Shown in pieces: positions 11,905-20,735 of a DNA stretch of 64,000 bases. Position numbers and translations under genes: made by a program. The stretch is taken from assembly GCF_010731695.1 (NCBI RefSeq), contig NZ_AP022586.1:5022001-5086000 (forward strand). Reading direction: 5' to 3'. The notes below the pieces were generated by a model. The model made no database searches and was not told the origin of the DNA. It was given only the letters and a program-made list of their open reading frames with translations. The stretch is from Mycolicibacterium litorale. GTDB lineage: Bacteria > Actinomycetota > Actinomycetes > Mycobacteriales > Mycobacteriaceae. The number at the start of each line of letters is the position of its first letter. The stretch's first letter is position 1.

Positions 11905-12383
11905 TGGGCCCGACCCGGAAACGCGACCTCGCCGCCGCGGTGCTGCTGGCCGGCATCGTCGGCTACATCGCGGCGGTGCTGGCCTATCCGCGACTGTTCC
12001 CGCCGATCACACTGTGGACCGGGTTGTCGCTGCTCGGCGTGGCCGTCGCGATCGCGCTGTGGGGCGTCAACGTGCGCAACAAGATCCGCGACGGAGAGAT
12101 CGGCGACGGGCCCGGCCGCCTGCATCCGCTCGCGGTGGCCCGCTCGGTGGTGATCGCCAAGGCGTCCGCATGGGTGGGCGCGCCGGTGTTCGGCTGGTGG
12201 ACGGGCATCCTCGTTCAACTGATTCCGCAGCGCGGTGCGTTGCGGGCGGCCGGTGAGGACACCGCAGGCGTGGTGGTCGCGGCGGCCAGCGCGCTTGCGC
12301 TGATGGTTGCCGGTCTGTGGCTTCAGCATTGCTGCAAGTCGCCGCCGGAGCCACCCGAGGACCCCGACGCCGCGTCGGACTGA
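11904..12383 (+). CDS. DUF3180 membrane protein (Rv3605c type)
   Basis: A 159-residue protein with four probable membrane segments (about residues 8-27, 35-55, 84-107 and 120-142) and a short acidic/proline C-terminal tail. It matches the actinobacterial DUF3180 family, which is consistently found directly downstream of folK; function is unknown. A conserved Arg-Lys-rich loop lies between the second and third segments. The start shares one base with the folK stop, so it is translationally coupled to the folate genes. Confidence 0.82.
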   Translation: MGPTRKRDLAAAVLLAGIVGYIAAVLAYPRLFPPITLWTGLSLLGVAVAIALWGVNVRNKIRDGEIGDGPGRLHPLAVARSVVIAKASAWVGAPVFGWWTGILVQLIPQRGALRAAGEDTAGVVVAAASALALMVAGLWLQHCCKSPPEPPEDPDAASD

Positions 12384-12459
12384 ACGCTTTCGCGGGCCGG
12401 CGGTCGAATCGCCGCGCGGGTCGACACGCTCGATGACCTGTGGCGGGTACAGTCGGCCC

Positions 12460-13827
12460 ATGACTGTCCTGCCCCGCGGACCGCGCGCCCGGCGCGGCAA
12501 TCGCAGGCCGGGCTGGATGCTGCTGACAGTGTTGCTGGTGCTGGCGATCCTGGCAAGTTCTGCGCTGGTGTTCACCAACCGGGTCGAGCTCCTCAAACTT
12601 GCCGTCATCCTGGCGTTGTGGGCTGCGGTGGCCGCGGCATTCGTCTCGGTGATCTACCGCCGGCAAAGCGATCACGACCAGGCCAAGGCGCGCGATCTGA
12701 AACTCGTCTACGACCTTCAGCTCGACCGGGAGATCTCGGCGCGGCGCGAGTACGAGCTGACCGTCGAATCGCAACTGCGCCGCGAGCTGGCCTCCGAACT
12801 GCAGGCTCAGGCCGCCGACGAGGTGGCCGCGCTGCGCGCCGAGCTCGCCGCGCTGCGCACCAATCTGGAAATCCTCTTCGACACCGACCTGGCGCACCGG
12901 CCGGCCATCGAACACGACCGCACCACCGTGCGCGCCTACAGCGACTGGGCGCCCGACAACGAGACCACGGGCCGCGTGAGCAGCAGTCGGCTCGACGCGA
13001 TGCTGCGCGCCGACGACATCGACCAGAGTGAATCGCGCACCGAGGAAAGCCCGATCATCGACGTGCCGGCCGAACCGCAACCGCCCGAGCCGGATTGGGT
13101 GCCGCCACCCGGATTCGGTGGCGCGCACCGCCGCCCCTCGGAGCCCGAGCCGCAGACAGCGGACCGCGGCGGCAGGCGGCGCCGCGTCGAGGAACCGGCG
13201 GCACCGATGCAGGCCGCCCCGCCCCCGCCGCCCCCGCGCCCGGAACCCGCGCCCGCCCCGGAACCGGAACCCGAACCCGAACCGGACACCGACCCGGGTA
13301 TCGCATCGCAGCCCCAGCCTTGGCAGCGCCCGGCGCCCGAGCCGGAGCCCGAGCCGGAGCCCGCACCCGTCGGCGGCTGGCAGCCGGCACCGGCCGAGGG
13401 GCAGTGGATTCCGGCGGGCGCCCCCGGAAGTCACTGGGTGGCTCCGCAGGTCGAGGAGGGGGCGCCCCAGGAGTACGTCGGGCGCAGGCGGGCCCAGGAG
13501 CCCGCCCCAGAACCGGCGCCGGAACCCCTACCGGAACCCGGCACCCTTGCGGAGTCCGAAACCGTTGCCGAACCCGAACCGGCAGTGGCGTCCACGCCCG
13601 AACCGCGCCGCGGCAAGCACTCTGCTGACGCCGGTGAACCTGCCCCGGCTGCCGAGACGCCCGCCCTCGGGCCCGTGTTCGGCCCGCGGGAGGAGACGCC
13701 GGAGGAGGCGCACGCCCGGCGTCGCCGCAGCATCGAGGACACCGGCGGGCAGTCCGTCGCCGAACTGCTGGCCCGGCTGCAGGCGAACCCGACCGCGGGC
13801 GGCGGTCGTCGACGCCGGGAGCCGTGA
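12460..13827 (+). CDS. Membrane protein with coiled-coil and Pro/Glu-rich tail (Rv3604c type)
   Basis: A 455-residue protein. An Arg-rich cytoplasmic N-terminus is followed by two membrane segments (about 20-39 and 46-66), then a charged helical, probably coiled-coil region (about 70-145). After that comes a long low-complexity region made largely of Pro-Glu and Ala-Pro-Glu runs (about 195-400) and a short conserved C-terminal helix ending RRRREP. It corresponds to Rv3604c (DUF6779-like) by position. The role is unknown; the architecture suggests a membrane-anchored scaffold. It starts 76 nt after the DUF3180 gene, so it may have its own promoter. Confidence 0.75.
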   Translation: MTVLPRGPRARRGNRRPGWMLLTVLLVLAILASSALVFTNRVELLKLAVILALWAAVAAAFVSVIYRRQSDHDQAKARDLKLVYDLQLDREISARREYELTVESQLRRELASELQAQAADEVAALRAELAALRTNLEILFDTDLAHRPAIEHDRTTVRAYSDWAPDNETTGRVSSSRLDAMLRADDIDQSESRTEESPIIDVPAEPQPPEPDWVPPPGFGGAHRRPSEPEPQTADRGGRRRRVEEPAAPMQAAPPPPPPRPEPAPAPEPEPEPEPDTDPGIASQPQPWQRPAPEPEPEPEPAPVGGWQPAPAEGQWIPAGAPGSHWVAPQVEEGAPQEYVGRRRAQEPAPEPAPEPLPEPGTLAESETVAEPEPAVASTPEPRRGKHSADAGEPAPAAETPALGPVFGPREETPEEAHARRRRSIEDTGGQSVAELLARLQANPTAGGGRRRREP

Positions 13828-13829
13828 GC

Positions 13830-13872
13830 TAATCTGCTAGCGACCGTCCGGTACCTGCGCGTGCAGGACCGG
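13830..13872 (+). promoter_or_regulatory. Putative promoter and structured leader of the panC operon
   Basis: TAATCT at 13830-13835 fits the mycobacterial -10 pattern TAnnnT. Just downstream, 13848-13872 can fold into a hairpin: CCGGT, a bulged A, CCTGC, loop GCGT, then GCAGG and ACCGG. No U-tract follows, so it looks more like a leader structure than a terminator. The coding start (ATG 13911) follows about 38 nt later. Promoter assignment is by eye only. Confidence 0.4.
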
Positions 13873-13910
13873 AACGTAACGAGAACTCGAGACTTGCGAG
13901 GTCGCCTGCA

Positions 13911-14852
13911 ATGGAGCAGCCCCCTGCGCCGTCGTGGGGTCCGCCCGACGGACTTCGCCCGGCCCGGCTGTCGGTCGGCATCATCTCGGCCGGCCGCGTC
14001 GGCACCGCGCTGGGCGTCGCACTCGAACGCGCCGGACATGTCGTCGTCGCGTGCAGCGCCATCTCCCGGGTCTCCCGGCAACGGGCCCAGCGCCGGCTGC
14101 CCGACAGTGCGGTGCTGCCGATCCACGACGTCGCGGGCCGCGCCGAACTGCTGCTGCTGGCCGTTCCCGACTCCGAACTCGCTGCCGTGGTCTCCGGCCT
14201 TGCAGCCACCGGTGCGGTGCGCCCCGGCGCGATCGTCGCCCACACCTCGGGTGCCAACGGCGTCGGCATCCTGGCACCGCTGACCGAACAGGGCTGTATC
14301 CCGCTGGCCATTCACCCGGCCATGACGTTCACCGGCGCCGACGAGGACATCGCGCGGCTGGCCGACGCGTGCTTCGGGGTGACCGCCGCCGACGACGTCG
14401 GCTACGCGGTCGCCCAGTCGCTGGTGCTCGAGATCGGCGGCGAGCCGTTTCGGGTCAGAGAGGACGCCCGCCCGCTGTACCACGCGGCGCTGGCGCACGC
14501 AGGTAATCACGTCACCACCGTGATCCTCGACGCGGTCGAGGCGTTGCGGTCCGCACTGTGGGGGCAGGAACTCTTGGGACAGGAACTCGTAGGGGACGCA
14601 CCGGGCGGAATCGCCGAGCGGGTGATCGCCCCGCTGGCCAGGGCCTCGCTGGAGAACGCACTGCAGCGCGGTCAGGCCGCGCTGACGGGGCCGGTCGCCC
14701 GCGGTGACGCGGCCGCGATCAGCGCCCACCTGCGGGCCCTCGCCGAGGTGGATCCGCAACTGGCAGAGGCGTACCGCACCAACTCGCTGCGCACCGCGCA
14801 GCGCGCCCACGCCTCCGACGACGTCCTCGCAGCGCTGGCGGTGCAGCCATGA
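13911..14852 (+). CDS. Rossmann-like/DUF2520 NADP-binding protein upstream of panC (Rv3603c type)
   Basis: A 313-residue protein with an N-terminal Rossmann-type nucleotide motif ([16 protein letters not shown]) and a C-terminal DUF2520 helical domain containing the conserved [11 protein letters not shown] motif. The fold resembles ketopantoate reductase and 6-phosphogluconate dehydrogenases. Its consistent position before panC suggests a role near pantothenate synthesis, perhaps as a ketopantoate reductase substitute, but this is only inference from context. The stop overlaps panC as ATGA. Confidence 0.8.
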   Translation: MEQPPAPSWGPPDGLRPARLSVGIISAGRVGTALGVALERAGHVVVACSAISRVSRQRAQRRLPDSAVLPIHDVAGRAELLLLAVPDSELAAVVSGLAATGAVRPGAIVAHTSGANGVGILAPLTEQGCIPLAIHPAMTFTGADEDIARLADACFGVTAADDVGYAVAQSLVLEIGGEPFRVREDARPLYHAALAHAGNHVTTVILDAVEALRSALWGQELLGQELVGDAPGGIAERVIAPLARASLENALQRGQAALTGPVARGDAAAISAHLRALAEVDPQLAEAYRTNSLRTAQRAHASDDVLAALAVQP

Positions 14853-15790
14853 CGAACCGTCGTCCCACCAAATTCGCCAGGGGCGAGCTGAACGTCTACA
14901 GCTCCCCGCGCGACGTCGCCGACGTCACCCGGGCGCTGCGCACCACCGGCAGGCGGGTCATGCTCGTCCCCACGATGGGCGCACTGCACGAAGGCCACCT
15001 CACGCTGATCCGCGCGGCCAGACGCGTCCAGGGTGCCGTGGTGATCGTGTCGATCTTCGTCAACCCCTTGCAGTTCGGTGCGGGGGAGGATCTCGACGCC
15101 TACCCGCGCACACTCGACGAGGATCTGGCCCTGCTCCGTGAGGAGGGGGTGGAGATCGCGTTCACCCCGACGGCCGCCGACATGTACCCGAACGGCACCA
15201 GAACCTCGGTCCATCCTGGTCCGCTCGGCGAAGACCTCGAAGGTGCTTCGCGCCCCGGCCATTTCGCCGGTGTGCTCACCGTGGTGTGCAAGCTGCTGCA
15301 GATCGTGCGGCCCGACCGCGCGTTCTTCGGTGAGAAGGACTACCAGCAGCTGGTGCTGATCCGGCAGATGGTCACCGACCTCAACATCGACACCCAGATC
15401 GTCGGGGTGCCGACGGTTCGCGAGGCCGACGGGCTCGCTCTGTCCTCGCGCAACCGCTACCTCGACGAGGTCGAGCGCGAACACGCCGGAGCGCTGTCGG
15501 CCGCCCTGCTGGCCGGGATGTACGCCGCGTCCGGCGGTGCGGCCGCCACGCTGGACGCCGCTCGGGCCGTACTCGACGAGGTTCCCGCGATCGAGGTCGA
15601 CTACCTGCAGGTCCGCGATCCGATGCTGGGTCCGGCGCCGTACGAGGGTGCGGCTCGCCTGCTGGTGGCCGCCCGGCTGGGCCGGACCCGGCTAGTGGAC
15701 AACATCGCCGTCGACATCGGCGCCTCGAGCGGTATCGACGGTCATCCGCGGGTCGGCTCGAATGATCACGAACTGCCCTGGAGGAACTGA
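14849..15790 (+). CDS. panC: Pantothenate synthetase
   Basis: A 313-residue ligase that condenses pantoate and beta-alanine with ATP to pantothenate. The HIGH-like motif is in [27 protein letters not shown] and SSRNRYL are further signatures. Start and stop both overlap neighbours (ATGA with the DUF2520 gene; one shared base with panD). The order DUF2520-panC-panD-coaX is that of M. tuberculosis. Confidence 0.97.
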   Translation: MTNRRPTKFARGELNVYSSPRDVADVTRALRTTGRRVMLVPTMGALHEGHLTLIRAARRVQGAVVIVSIFVNPLQFGAGEDLDAYPRTLDEDLALLREEGVEIAFTPTAADMYPNGTRTSVHPGPLGEDLEGASRPGHFAGVLTVVCKLLQIVRPDRAFFGEKDYQQLVLIRQMVTDLNIDTQIVGVPTVREADGLALSSRNRYLDEVEREHAGALSAALLAGMYAASGGAAATLDAARAVLDEVPAIEVDYLQVRDPMLGPAPYEGAARLLVAARLGRTRLVDNIAVDIGASSGIDGHPRVGSNDHELPWRN

Positions 15791-16197
15791 TGTTTCGCAC
15801 CATGCTGAAGTCGAAGATCCACCGGGCGACCGTCACGCAGGCCGATCTGCACTACGTCGGTTCGGTGACCATCGACGCCGACCTGATGGATGCCGCGGAC
15901 CTGATCGAGGGGGAGCAGGTCACCATCGTCGACATCGAGAACGGCAACCGGCTGGTGACCTATGCGATCACCGGTGAGCGCGGGAGCGGCGTGATCGGGA
16001 TCAACGGCGCCGCCGCCCATCTCGTGCACCCCGGGGATCTGGTGATCCTGATCGCCTATGCCACCATCGCCGACGCCGAGGCGCGGGCGTACCAGCCGCG
16101 TGTGGTCTTCGTCGACTCCGGCAACAAGCAGGTCCACCTCGGCACCGACCCGGCTCTCGTGCCGGACACCGCCGCCGGCCTGATGTCGCCGCGGTAG
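15790..16197 (+). CDS. panD: Aspartate 1-decarboxylase, pyruvoyl-dependent
   Basis: A 135-residue proenzyme that makes beta-alanine from aspartate. It self-cleaves between Gly24 and Ser25 (YVGSVTID) to create the pyruvoyl group. Tyr58-equivalent and the NGAAAH segment are present. The C-terminal tail (after about residue 115) is the actinobacterial extension linked to pyrazinoic-acid binding in M. tuberculosis PanD. The start shares a base with the panC stop. Confidence 0.97.
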   Translation: MFRTMLKSKIHRATVTQADLHYVGSVTIDADLMDAADLIEGEQVTIVDIENGNRLVTYAITGERGSGVIGINGAAAHLVHPGDLVILIAYATIADAEARAYQPRVVFVDSGNKQVHLGTDPALVPDTAAGLMSPR

Positions 16198-16201
16198 CGC
16201 C

Positions 16202-17017
16202 GTGCTGCTCACCATCGACGTCCGCAACACCCACACCACCGTCGGGCTGATCTCCGGATCGGGCGACCACGCAAAGGTGGTGCAGCAGTGGCGGATCCGC
16301 ACCGAAGCCGAGGCGACCGCCGACGAACTCGCGCTCACCATCGACGGTCTGATCGGCGACGACTCCGAACGCCTCACCGGGTGCGCCGGGCTGTCGACGG
16401 TGCCCTCGGTGCTGCACGAGGTCCGGCTGATGCTCGAACAGTACTGGCCGTCGGTGCCGCACGTGCTGATCGAACCGGGTGTGCGCACGGGCATCCCGCT
16501 GCTGGTCGACAACCCCAAGGAAGTCGGGGCCGACCGGATCGTGAACTGTCTGGCGGCCTACCACCGGTTCGGCACCGCGGCCATCGTCGTCGATTTCGGC
16601 TCGTCGATCTGCGTCGACGTGGTGTCGGCCAAAGGCGAGTTCCTCGGCGGTGCGATCGCACCGGGCGTCCAGGTGTCGTCGGACGCCGCGGCAGCCCGGT
16701 CGGCGGCGCTGCGCCGCGTCGAACTGACCCGGCCGCGCTCGGTCATCGGGAAGAACACCGTCGAGTGCATGCAGTCGGGCGCGGTGTTCGGCTTCGCCGG
16801 TCTGGTCGACGGCCTGGTCAACCGCATCCGCGAAGACGTCGACGGGTTCTCCGGCGCCGACGTCGCGGTGGTGGCCACCGGACACACCGCGCCGCTGGTG
16901 CTCCCCGACGTGCACACCGTCGCGCACTACGACCGCCACCTCACCCTCGACGGGCTTCGCCTGGTGTTCGAACGCAACCGCGACAACCAGCGCGGCCGCC
17001 TGAAACCGGCCCGCTAG
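16202..17017 (+). CDS. coaX: Type III pantothenate kinase
   Basis: A 271-residue member of the acetate/sugar kinase/Hsp70 actin-like superfamily that phosphorylates pantothenate, the first committed CoA step. Nucleotide-binding elements are the N-terminal [11 protein letters not shown] and [13 protein letters not shown]; the conserved GADRIVNC segment supplies the pantothenate site. A GTG start lies 4 nt after panD. It closes the ftsH-to-coaX gene run and is followed by a strong inverted repeat. Confidence 0.95.
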   Translation: MLLTIDVRNTHTTVGLISGSGDHAKVVQQWRIRTEAEATADELALTIDGLIGDDSERLTGCAGLSTVPSVLHEVRLMLEQYWPSVPHVLIEPGVRTGIPLLVDNPKEVGADRIVNCLAAYHRFGTAAIVVDFGSSICVDVVSAKGEFLGGAIAPGVQVSSDAAAARSAALRRVELTRPRSVIGKNTVECMQSGAVFGFAGLVDGLVNRIREDVDGFSGADVAVVATGHTAPLVLPDVHTVAHYDRHLTLDGLRLVFERNRDNQRGRLKPAR

Positions 17018-17018
17018 C

Positions 17019-17071
17019 GCGATTTCGGCGTGCGCAGTTGCGCCTGGCGCGACCCGCCACGCCGAAATCGC
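17019..17071. terminator. Long inverted repeat between convergent coaX and the deaminase gene
   Basis: A perfect 14-bp inverted repeat, GCGATTTCGGCGTG at 17019-17032 and its complement at 17058-17071, separated by 25 nt. It begins right after the coaX stop and overlaps the last codon of the minus-strand gene, so it can act as a terminator for both. It has no poly-U tract on either strand. From memory, similar ATTTCGGCGTG arms are scattered through intergenic regions of mycobacterial genomes, so it may be a dispersed element. Confidence 0.6.
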
Positions 17072-18315
17072 TAGAAGAACGTGCGGATCAGGTCGACCAC
17101 CCGGTTGTCGTCGTCGACCACCGGGATCATCGGCCACTTGTCGAACGTCGTACACGGATGCGAGACGCCGAATCGCAGCCAGTCGCCGACGCGCACCTCC
17201 ACTTCGCCGAGCGCGAGGTAGGCGTGCTGATCGTTCAGCTTGGTGACGTGGCCGCCACGCAGCGTCTTGGGCACCGGCAGCCCCTGGTCGAACGACACGT
17301 CGCGGCGGCCCATCCCCACCAACGCCAGCCCTGCCTCCGGGTGGGAGAGGACCTGCGCCCACACGCTCATCGCCGGGATGAGGCCGCCCGCGCCGGCGTC
17401 GCGCAGGGGTGAGGTCCGTTCGTAGAGCCCGTCGTCGTGGGTGAGGTAGCAGCCGCTGCGCACCACGGTGCGCACGGCCTGCCCGGCCGGCCAATCGCCG
17501 GTCAGCACGTCGGCGACCCGATCGAAGTACGTGCTGCCGCCTGCGGTGACGAGTACGTCGTCGGTCTCGAACGCGCCCGCCAACCGCACCACCGCGGCCC
17601 GCATGTCCGTCAGGTAGCCGGTCACCGCGGCCAACGCCTCAGCCGTCACGTCGTGTCCGCGCGCGGCCTCGTAGCCGGCGACCCCGACCAGGCGCAGCTG
17701 CGCGGAGGCGACGACCGCCCGCGCGACCGCATCGACCTCGTCGGCGGTGCGGCACCCGGTGCGTCCGCCTGCCATCCCGACCTCCACGCACACGTCGAGT
17801 GGGCGCTCGGAACCGGTCAGCGCCGTCGACATCAGCTCGACGCCGCGCACCGAATCCACCCAGCACACGACCCGGAAGTCCGGGTCGGCGTCGAGCTCGC
17901 GGGACAGCCACGCCACGCCCGCGGCGTCGACGACCTGATTGGCCAGCAGTACGTCACGGACGCCGAACGCGCGCAACACCCGCACCTGGCCCACGGTCGC
18001 GACGGTGACCGCGGTGGCACCGGCGTCGAACTGGCGGGCCAGCAGCTGGGGGGCCATGTGCGTCTTGCCGTGCGGCGCGAGCTCGACCCCGCGCCTGCGG
18101 CACCAGCGCGCCATCGTGACCAGGTTGTGAGTGAGCGCCGACGCGTGCAGGACGCACACCGGACCGACCACCCCGGCGCCGAACAATTCGGGTAGCCGTT
18201 CCCGGATCTGCGCGGGTGTGGCACCCCACCATTCGGCGGGCAGCCCCTTGAACCGCCAATCGAGCGGCTGATTCGCCAGCGCCGCGACGGCGTCGTAGTC
18301 GATGGGGCTGCGCAT
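17071..18315 (-). CDS. PLP-dependent amino-acid deaminase (D-serine dehydratase/D-threonine aldolase-like)
   Basis: A 414-residue fold-type III PLP enzyme of the alanine-racemase-like superfamily. The PLP lysine is in APHGKTHMAP (about residue 80). Near the C-terminus SHPCTTFDKW provides the His-x-Cys pair that binds zinc in eukaryotic-type D-serine dehydratases. Other family marks are VEVGMAGGRTGCR and TAGGSTYFD. It probably eliminates ammonia from a D-hydroxy amino acid or cleaves it; the exact substrate cannot be read from sequence. Start ATG 18315 was chosen by family-like N-terminus. It is divergent from lysS. Confidence 0.82.
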   Translation of the reverse strand: MRSPIDYDAVAALANQPLDWRFKGLPAEWWGATPAQIRERLPELFGAGVVGPVCVLHASALTHNLVTMARWCRRRGVELAPHGKTHMAPQLLARQFDAGATAVTVATVGQVRVLRAFGVRDVLLANQVVDAAGVAWLSRELDADPDFRVVCWVDSVRGVELMSTALTGSERPLDVCVEVGMAGGRTGCRTADEVDAVARAVVASAQLRLVGVAGYEAARGHDVTAEALAAVTGYLTDMRAAVVRLAGAFETDDVLVTAGGSTYFDRVADVLTGDWPAGQAVRTVVRSGCYLTHDDGLYERTSPLRDAGAGGLIPAMSVWAQVLSHPEAGLALVGMGRRDVSFDQGLPVPKTLRGGHVTKLNDQHAYLALGEVEVRVGDWLRFGVSHPCTTFDKWPMIPVVDDDNRVVDLIRTFF

Positions 18316-18393
18316 GTGTTCATTAAAGGCGGGGCGGTTGCCAGCGAGCGGCAGCACGGTCGCGGCGTGTGAGGCGGATGGTGAATGCAGCGT

Positions 18394-18399
18394 TAAGCT
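18394..18399 (+). promoter_or_regulatory. -10 element for a leaderless lysS transcript
   Basis: TAAGCT fits the TAnnnT -10 pattern and ends 8 nt before the GTG start codon at 18408. Transcription would begin at or next to the start codon, as is common in mycobacteria, which also explains the absence of a ribosome binding site. Confidence 0.5.
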
Positions 18400-18407
18400 G
18401 GCACCCC

Positions 18408-19934
18408 GTGAACCCGACCGCCGGCGCCGACAATACGCCCGACATCGACCCTGACATCCCCGAGCAGTTCCGCATTCGTCAGGCGAAGCGGGAACGTCTC
18501 CTCGCCGAGGGCCGCGACCCCTATCCGGTGGTCGTGGCGCGCACGCACACCCTCGCGGAATTGCGTGCCGCATTCGCCGATCTGCCGACCGACACCCAGA
18601 CCGGGGAGATCGTCGGCGTCGCCGGCCGAGTGGTGTTCGCCCGCAATTCCGGGAAGCTCTGTTTCGCCACCCTGCAGGAGGGGGACGGAACGCAGCTGCA
18701 GGCCATGATCAGCCTCGCCGAAGTCGGCCAGGAATCCCTCGACAATTGGAAGGCCGACGTCGACCTGGGCGACATCGTGTTCGTGCACGGGCAGGTCATC
18801 AGTTCGCGCCGCGGTGAGCTGTCTGTGCTCGCGGATTCCTGGCAAATCATCTCGAAGGCGTTGCGTCCGCTTCCGGTGGCGCACAAGGAGATGAGCGAAG
18901 AGGCCCGAGTCCGGCAGCGTTACGTCGACCTGATCGTGCGGCCGGAGGCGCGCACCATCGCCCGCCAGCGGGTGGCTGTGGTGCGCGCGGTCCGCAACGC
19001 CCTGGAGCGGCGCGGATTCCTCGAACTCGAGACGCCGATGCTGCAGACCCTGGCCGGCGGCGCCGCGGCCCGCCCGTTCGTCACGCACTCGAACGCCCTC
19101 GACGTCGACCTGTACCTGCGCATCGCGCCGGAACTGTTCCTCAAGCGCGCGCTGGTCGGCGGTTTCGAGAAGGTCTTCGAGTTGAATCGCAACTTCCGGA
19201 ACGAAGGCATCGATTCCACGCATTCACCGGAATTCGCGATGCTGGAGACTTATCAGGCTTACGGCGACTACAACGATTCCGCCGTCGTGACCCGCGAGAT
19301 TATTCAGGAAGTCGCCGACGAGGCGATCGGCACGCGCCAAGTGCCATTGCCTGATGGCACGGTCTATGACCTGGATGGCGAGTGGGACTCGCTGGAAATG
19401 TATCCGTCGCTGTCGGCCGCGCTGGGTGAAGAGATCACTCCACAGACCCCTGCGGATGAGCTCTGGGCCATCGCCGACCGGCTCGGTGTGGAGATTCCGC
19501 GAGATCGCGGCTACGGCCACGGTAAATTGATCGAAGAACTGTGGGAACACACTGTCGGTGAACACCTCTGGGCACCGACGTTCGTTCGTGATTTCCCGGT
19601 CGAGACGACTCCGCTGACCCGGTCTCACCGCAGCATTCCGGGGGTGACGGAAAAGTGGGATCTCTATGTCCGCAAGTTCGAGTTGGCGACCGGATACTCC
19701 GAACTGAGTGACCCGATAATCCAGCGGGAGCGATTCGAGGCCCAGGCCCGCGCGGCCGCCGCGGGTGACGACGAGGCAATGGTTCTCGACGACGATTTCC
19801 TCGCCGCATTGGAGTACGGGATGCCACCGGCCACTGGTACCGGAATGGGGATCGACCGGTTGTTGATGGCGTTGACCGGACTGTCAATTAGAGAGACAAT
19901 TCTGTTCCCGATTGTTCGGCGTCACAGCAACTGA
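18408..19934 (+). CDS. lysS: Lysyl-tRNA synthetase, class II
   Basis: A 508-residue cytosolic class II synthetase charging tRNA-Lys. An N-terminal OB-fold anticodon domain (about 60-160) precedes the catalytic domain, with motif 2 ([14 protein letters not shown]) and motif 3 ([13 protein letters not shown]). No extra MprF-like membrane region is present, so it is the LysS1 type. The GTG start fits a leaderless promoter. Codon use drops visibly in GC from about 19190 to the stop (for example AGA, ACA, TCA and ATT codons), unlike its neighbours. Confidence 0.95.
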   Translation: MNPTAGADNTPDIDPDIPEQFRIRQAKRERLLAEGRDPYPVVVARTHTLAELRAAFADLPTDTQTGEIVGVAGRVVFARNSGKLCFATLQEGDGTQLQAMISLAEVGQESLDNWKADVDLGDIVFVHGQVISSRRGELSVLADSWQIISKALRPLPVAHKEMSEEARVRQRYVDLIVRPEARTIARQRVAVVRAVRNALERRGFLELETPMLQTLAGGAAARPFVTHSNALDVDLYLRIAPELFLKRALVGGFEKVFELNRNFRNEGIDSTHSPEFAMLETYQAYGDYNDSAVVTREIIQEVADEAIGTRQVPLPDGTVYDLDGEWDSLEMYPSLSAALGEEITPQTPADELWAIADRLGVEIPRDRGYGHGKLIEELWEHTVGEHLWAPTFVRDFPVETTPLTRSHRSIPGVTEKWDLYVRKFELATGYSELSDPIIQRERFEAQARAAAAGDDEAMVLDDDFLAALEYGMPPATGTGMGIDRLLMALTGLSIRETILFPIVRRHSN

Positions 19935-20049
19935 AGTCCTGTGAAGGAAGCGTTGTTGAATGGTGTAGGTTCGTATGGCACATTGGAGGCCGAGATTCGG
20001 TAGCCGAAAACTATCCACCAAGCGCAGGTAGAAGGGTCAGTGTGAACTG

Positions 20050-20391
20050 ATGGCGAAGAAAGTCACCGTCACGTTGGTCGATGATTTCGACGGTGAAGGT
20101 ACCGCCGATGAAACGGTCGAATTCGGACTCGACGGAGTCAGCTACGAGATCGACCTCTCGAGCAAGAATGCGAAGAAGCTGCGCGAAGACCTGAAGCAGT
20201 GGGTCGACGCCGGACGCCGCGTCGGCGGTCGCCGCCGTGGCCGCGCCACCGGGCCGACCAGGGGCCGGGGCGCCATCGACCGCGAGCAGAGCGCCGCGAT
20301 CCGGGACTGGGCCCGCCGCAACGGCCACAACGTGTCGACCCGCGGCCGCATCCCCGCCGACGTCATCGACGCCTTCCACGCCGCCACCTGA
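20050..20391 (+). CDS. lsr2: Nucleoid-associated protein Lsr2
   Basis: A 113-residue H-NS-like protein that binds AT-rich DNA minor groove and silences horizontally acquired and antigen genes. The N-terminal dimerisation domain ([16 protein letters not shown] onward) and the C-terminal DNA-binding domain with the AT-hook-like RGR ([10 protein letters not shown]) are intact, joined by an Arg/Gly-rich linker. It follows lysS by 115 nt and is followed by a strong terminator, so it may be monocistronic. Confidence 0.97.
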   Translation: MAKKVTVTLVDDFDGEGTADETVEFGLDGVSYEIDLSSKNAKKLREDLKQWVDAGRRVGGRRRGRATGPTRGRGAIDREQSAAIRDWARRNGHNVSTRGRIPADVIDAFHAAT

Positions 20392-20405
20392 TATCCAGGC
20401 GGTTC

Positions 20406-20435
20406 AACGGGCAACGCCGACCGGCGTTGCCCGTT
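20406..20435 (+). terminator. Rho-independent-like terminator of lsr2
   Basis: A 14-bp perfect inverted repeat (AACGGGCAACGCCG and its complement CGGCGTTGCCCGTT) with a nominal 2-nt loop, realistically a 12-bp stem with a 6-nt loop. It begins 15 nt after the lsr2 stop. The trailing sequence is only weakly T-rich, which is usual for mycobacterial terminators. Confidence 0.8.
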
Positions 20436-20462
20436 CGCGTCTACGCACCGGTGCGTCCCGGC

Positions 20463-20479
20463 TTTCGCTGGTGGCGAAC
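20463..20479. promoter_or_regulatory. Candidate ClgR operator upstream of clpC1
   Basis: TTTCGC, five bases (TGGTG), then GCGAAC: a near-palindrome with the CGC-N5-GCG core reported for actinobacterial ClgR sites. ClgR is known to activate clp protease genes in mycobacteria. It lies about 257 nt before the clpC1 start. One position of the remembered consensus does not match. Confidence 0.4.
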
Positions 20480-20735
20480 CGATCGATGCCCCGCACGGGA
20501 AACGAATCGCCACACCGTCGCGTTGACATGGTCAGCAGCGGGAACAGGGCGAACGGCGCGGCACACGCGGCACCGGAAGTCCTGACCGCCGAGGCGGTAC
20601 GTACCGCCAACCACGGCGCCCGATGCAGCCGCCCGATAGAGTGGACGGCAGGTGTACTGGAGTCAGTGGCAGTGCCAGTGGTGAGGCCTCTGAGCTGCGT
20701 ACGCCACCTATGCGATGGAGAGCAGGTAACCACCG

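Larger units (their letters stand above)
20392..20735 (+). other. Intergenic region between lsr2 and clpC1
   Basis: 344 nt without a supported gene. It holds the lsr2 terminator (20406-20435), a ClgR-like palindrome (20463-20479), a TTGACA hexamer near 20523 with no obvious partner, and TAGAGT near 20635, which could be a -10 element for clpC1. The short open frames here show no codon pattern or homology I recognise. Confidence 0.7.

Noticed and set aside
13230..13600. Pro-Glu codon runs as a possible repeat array or CRISPR
   Set aside because: They are an in-frame low-complexity tail of the Rv3604c-like protein with irregular spacing and no conserved spacer structure.
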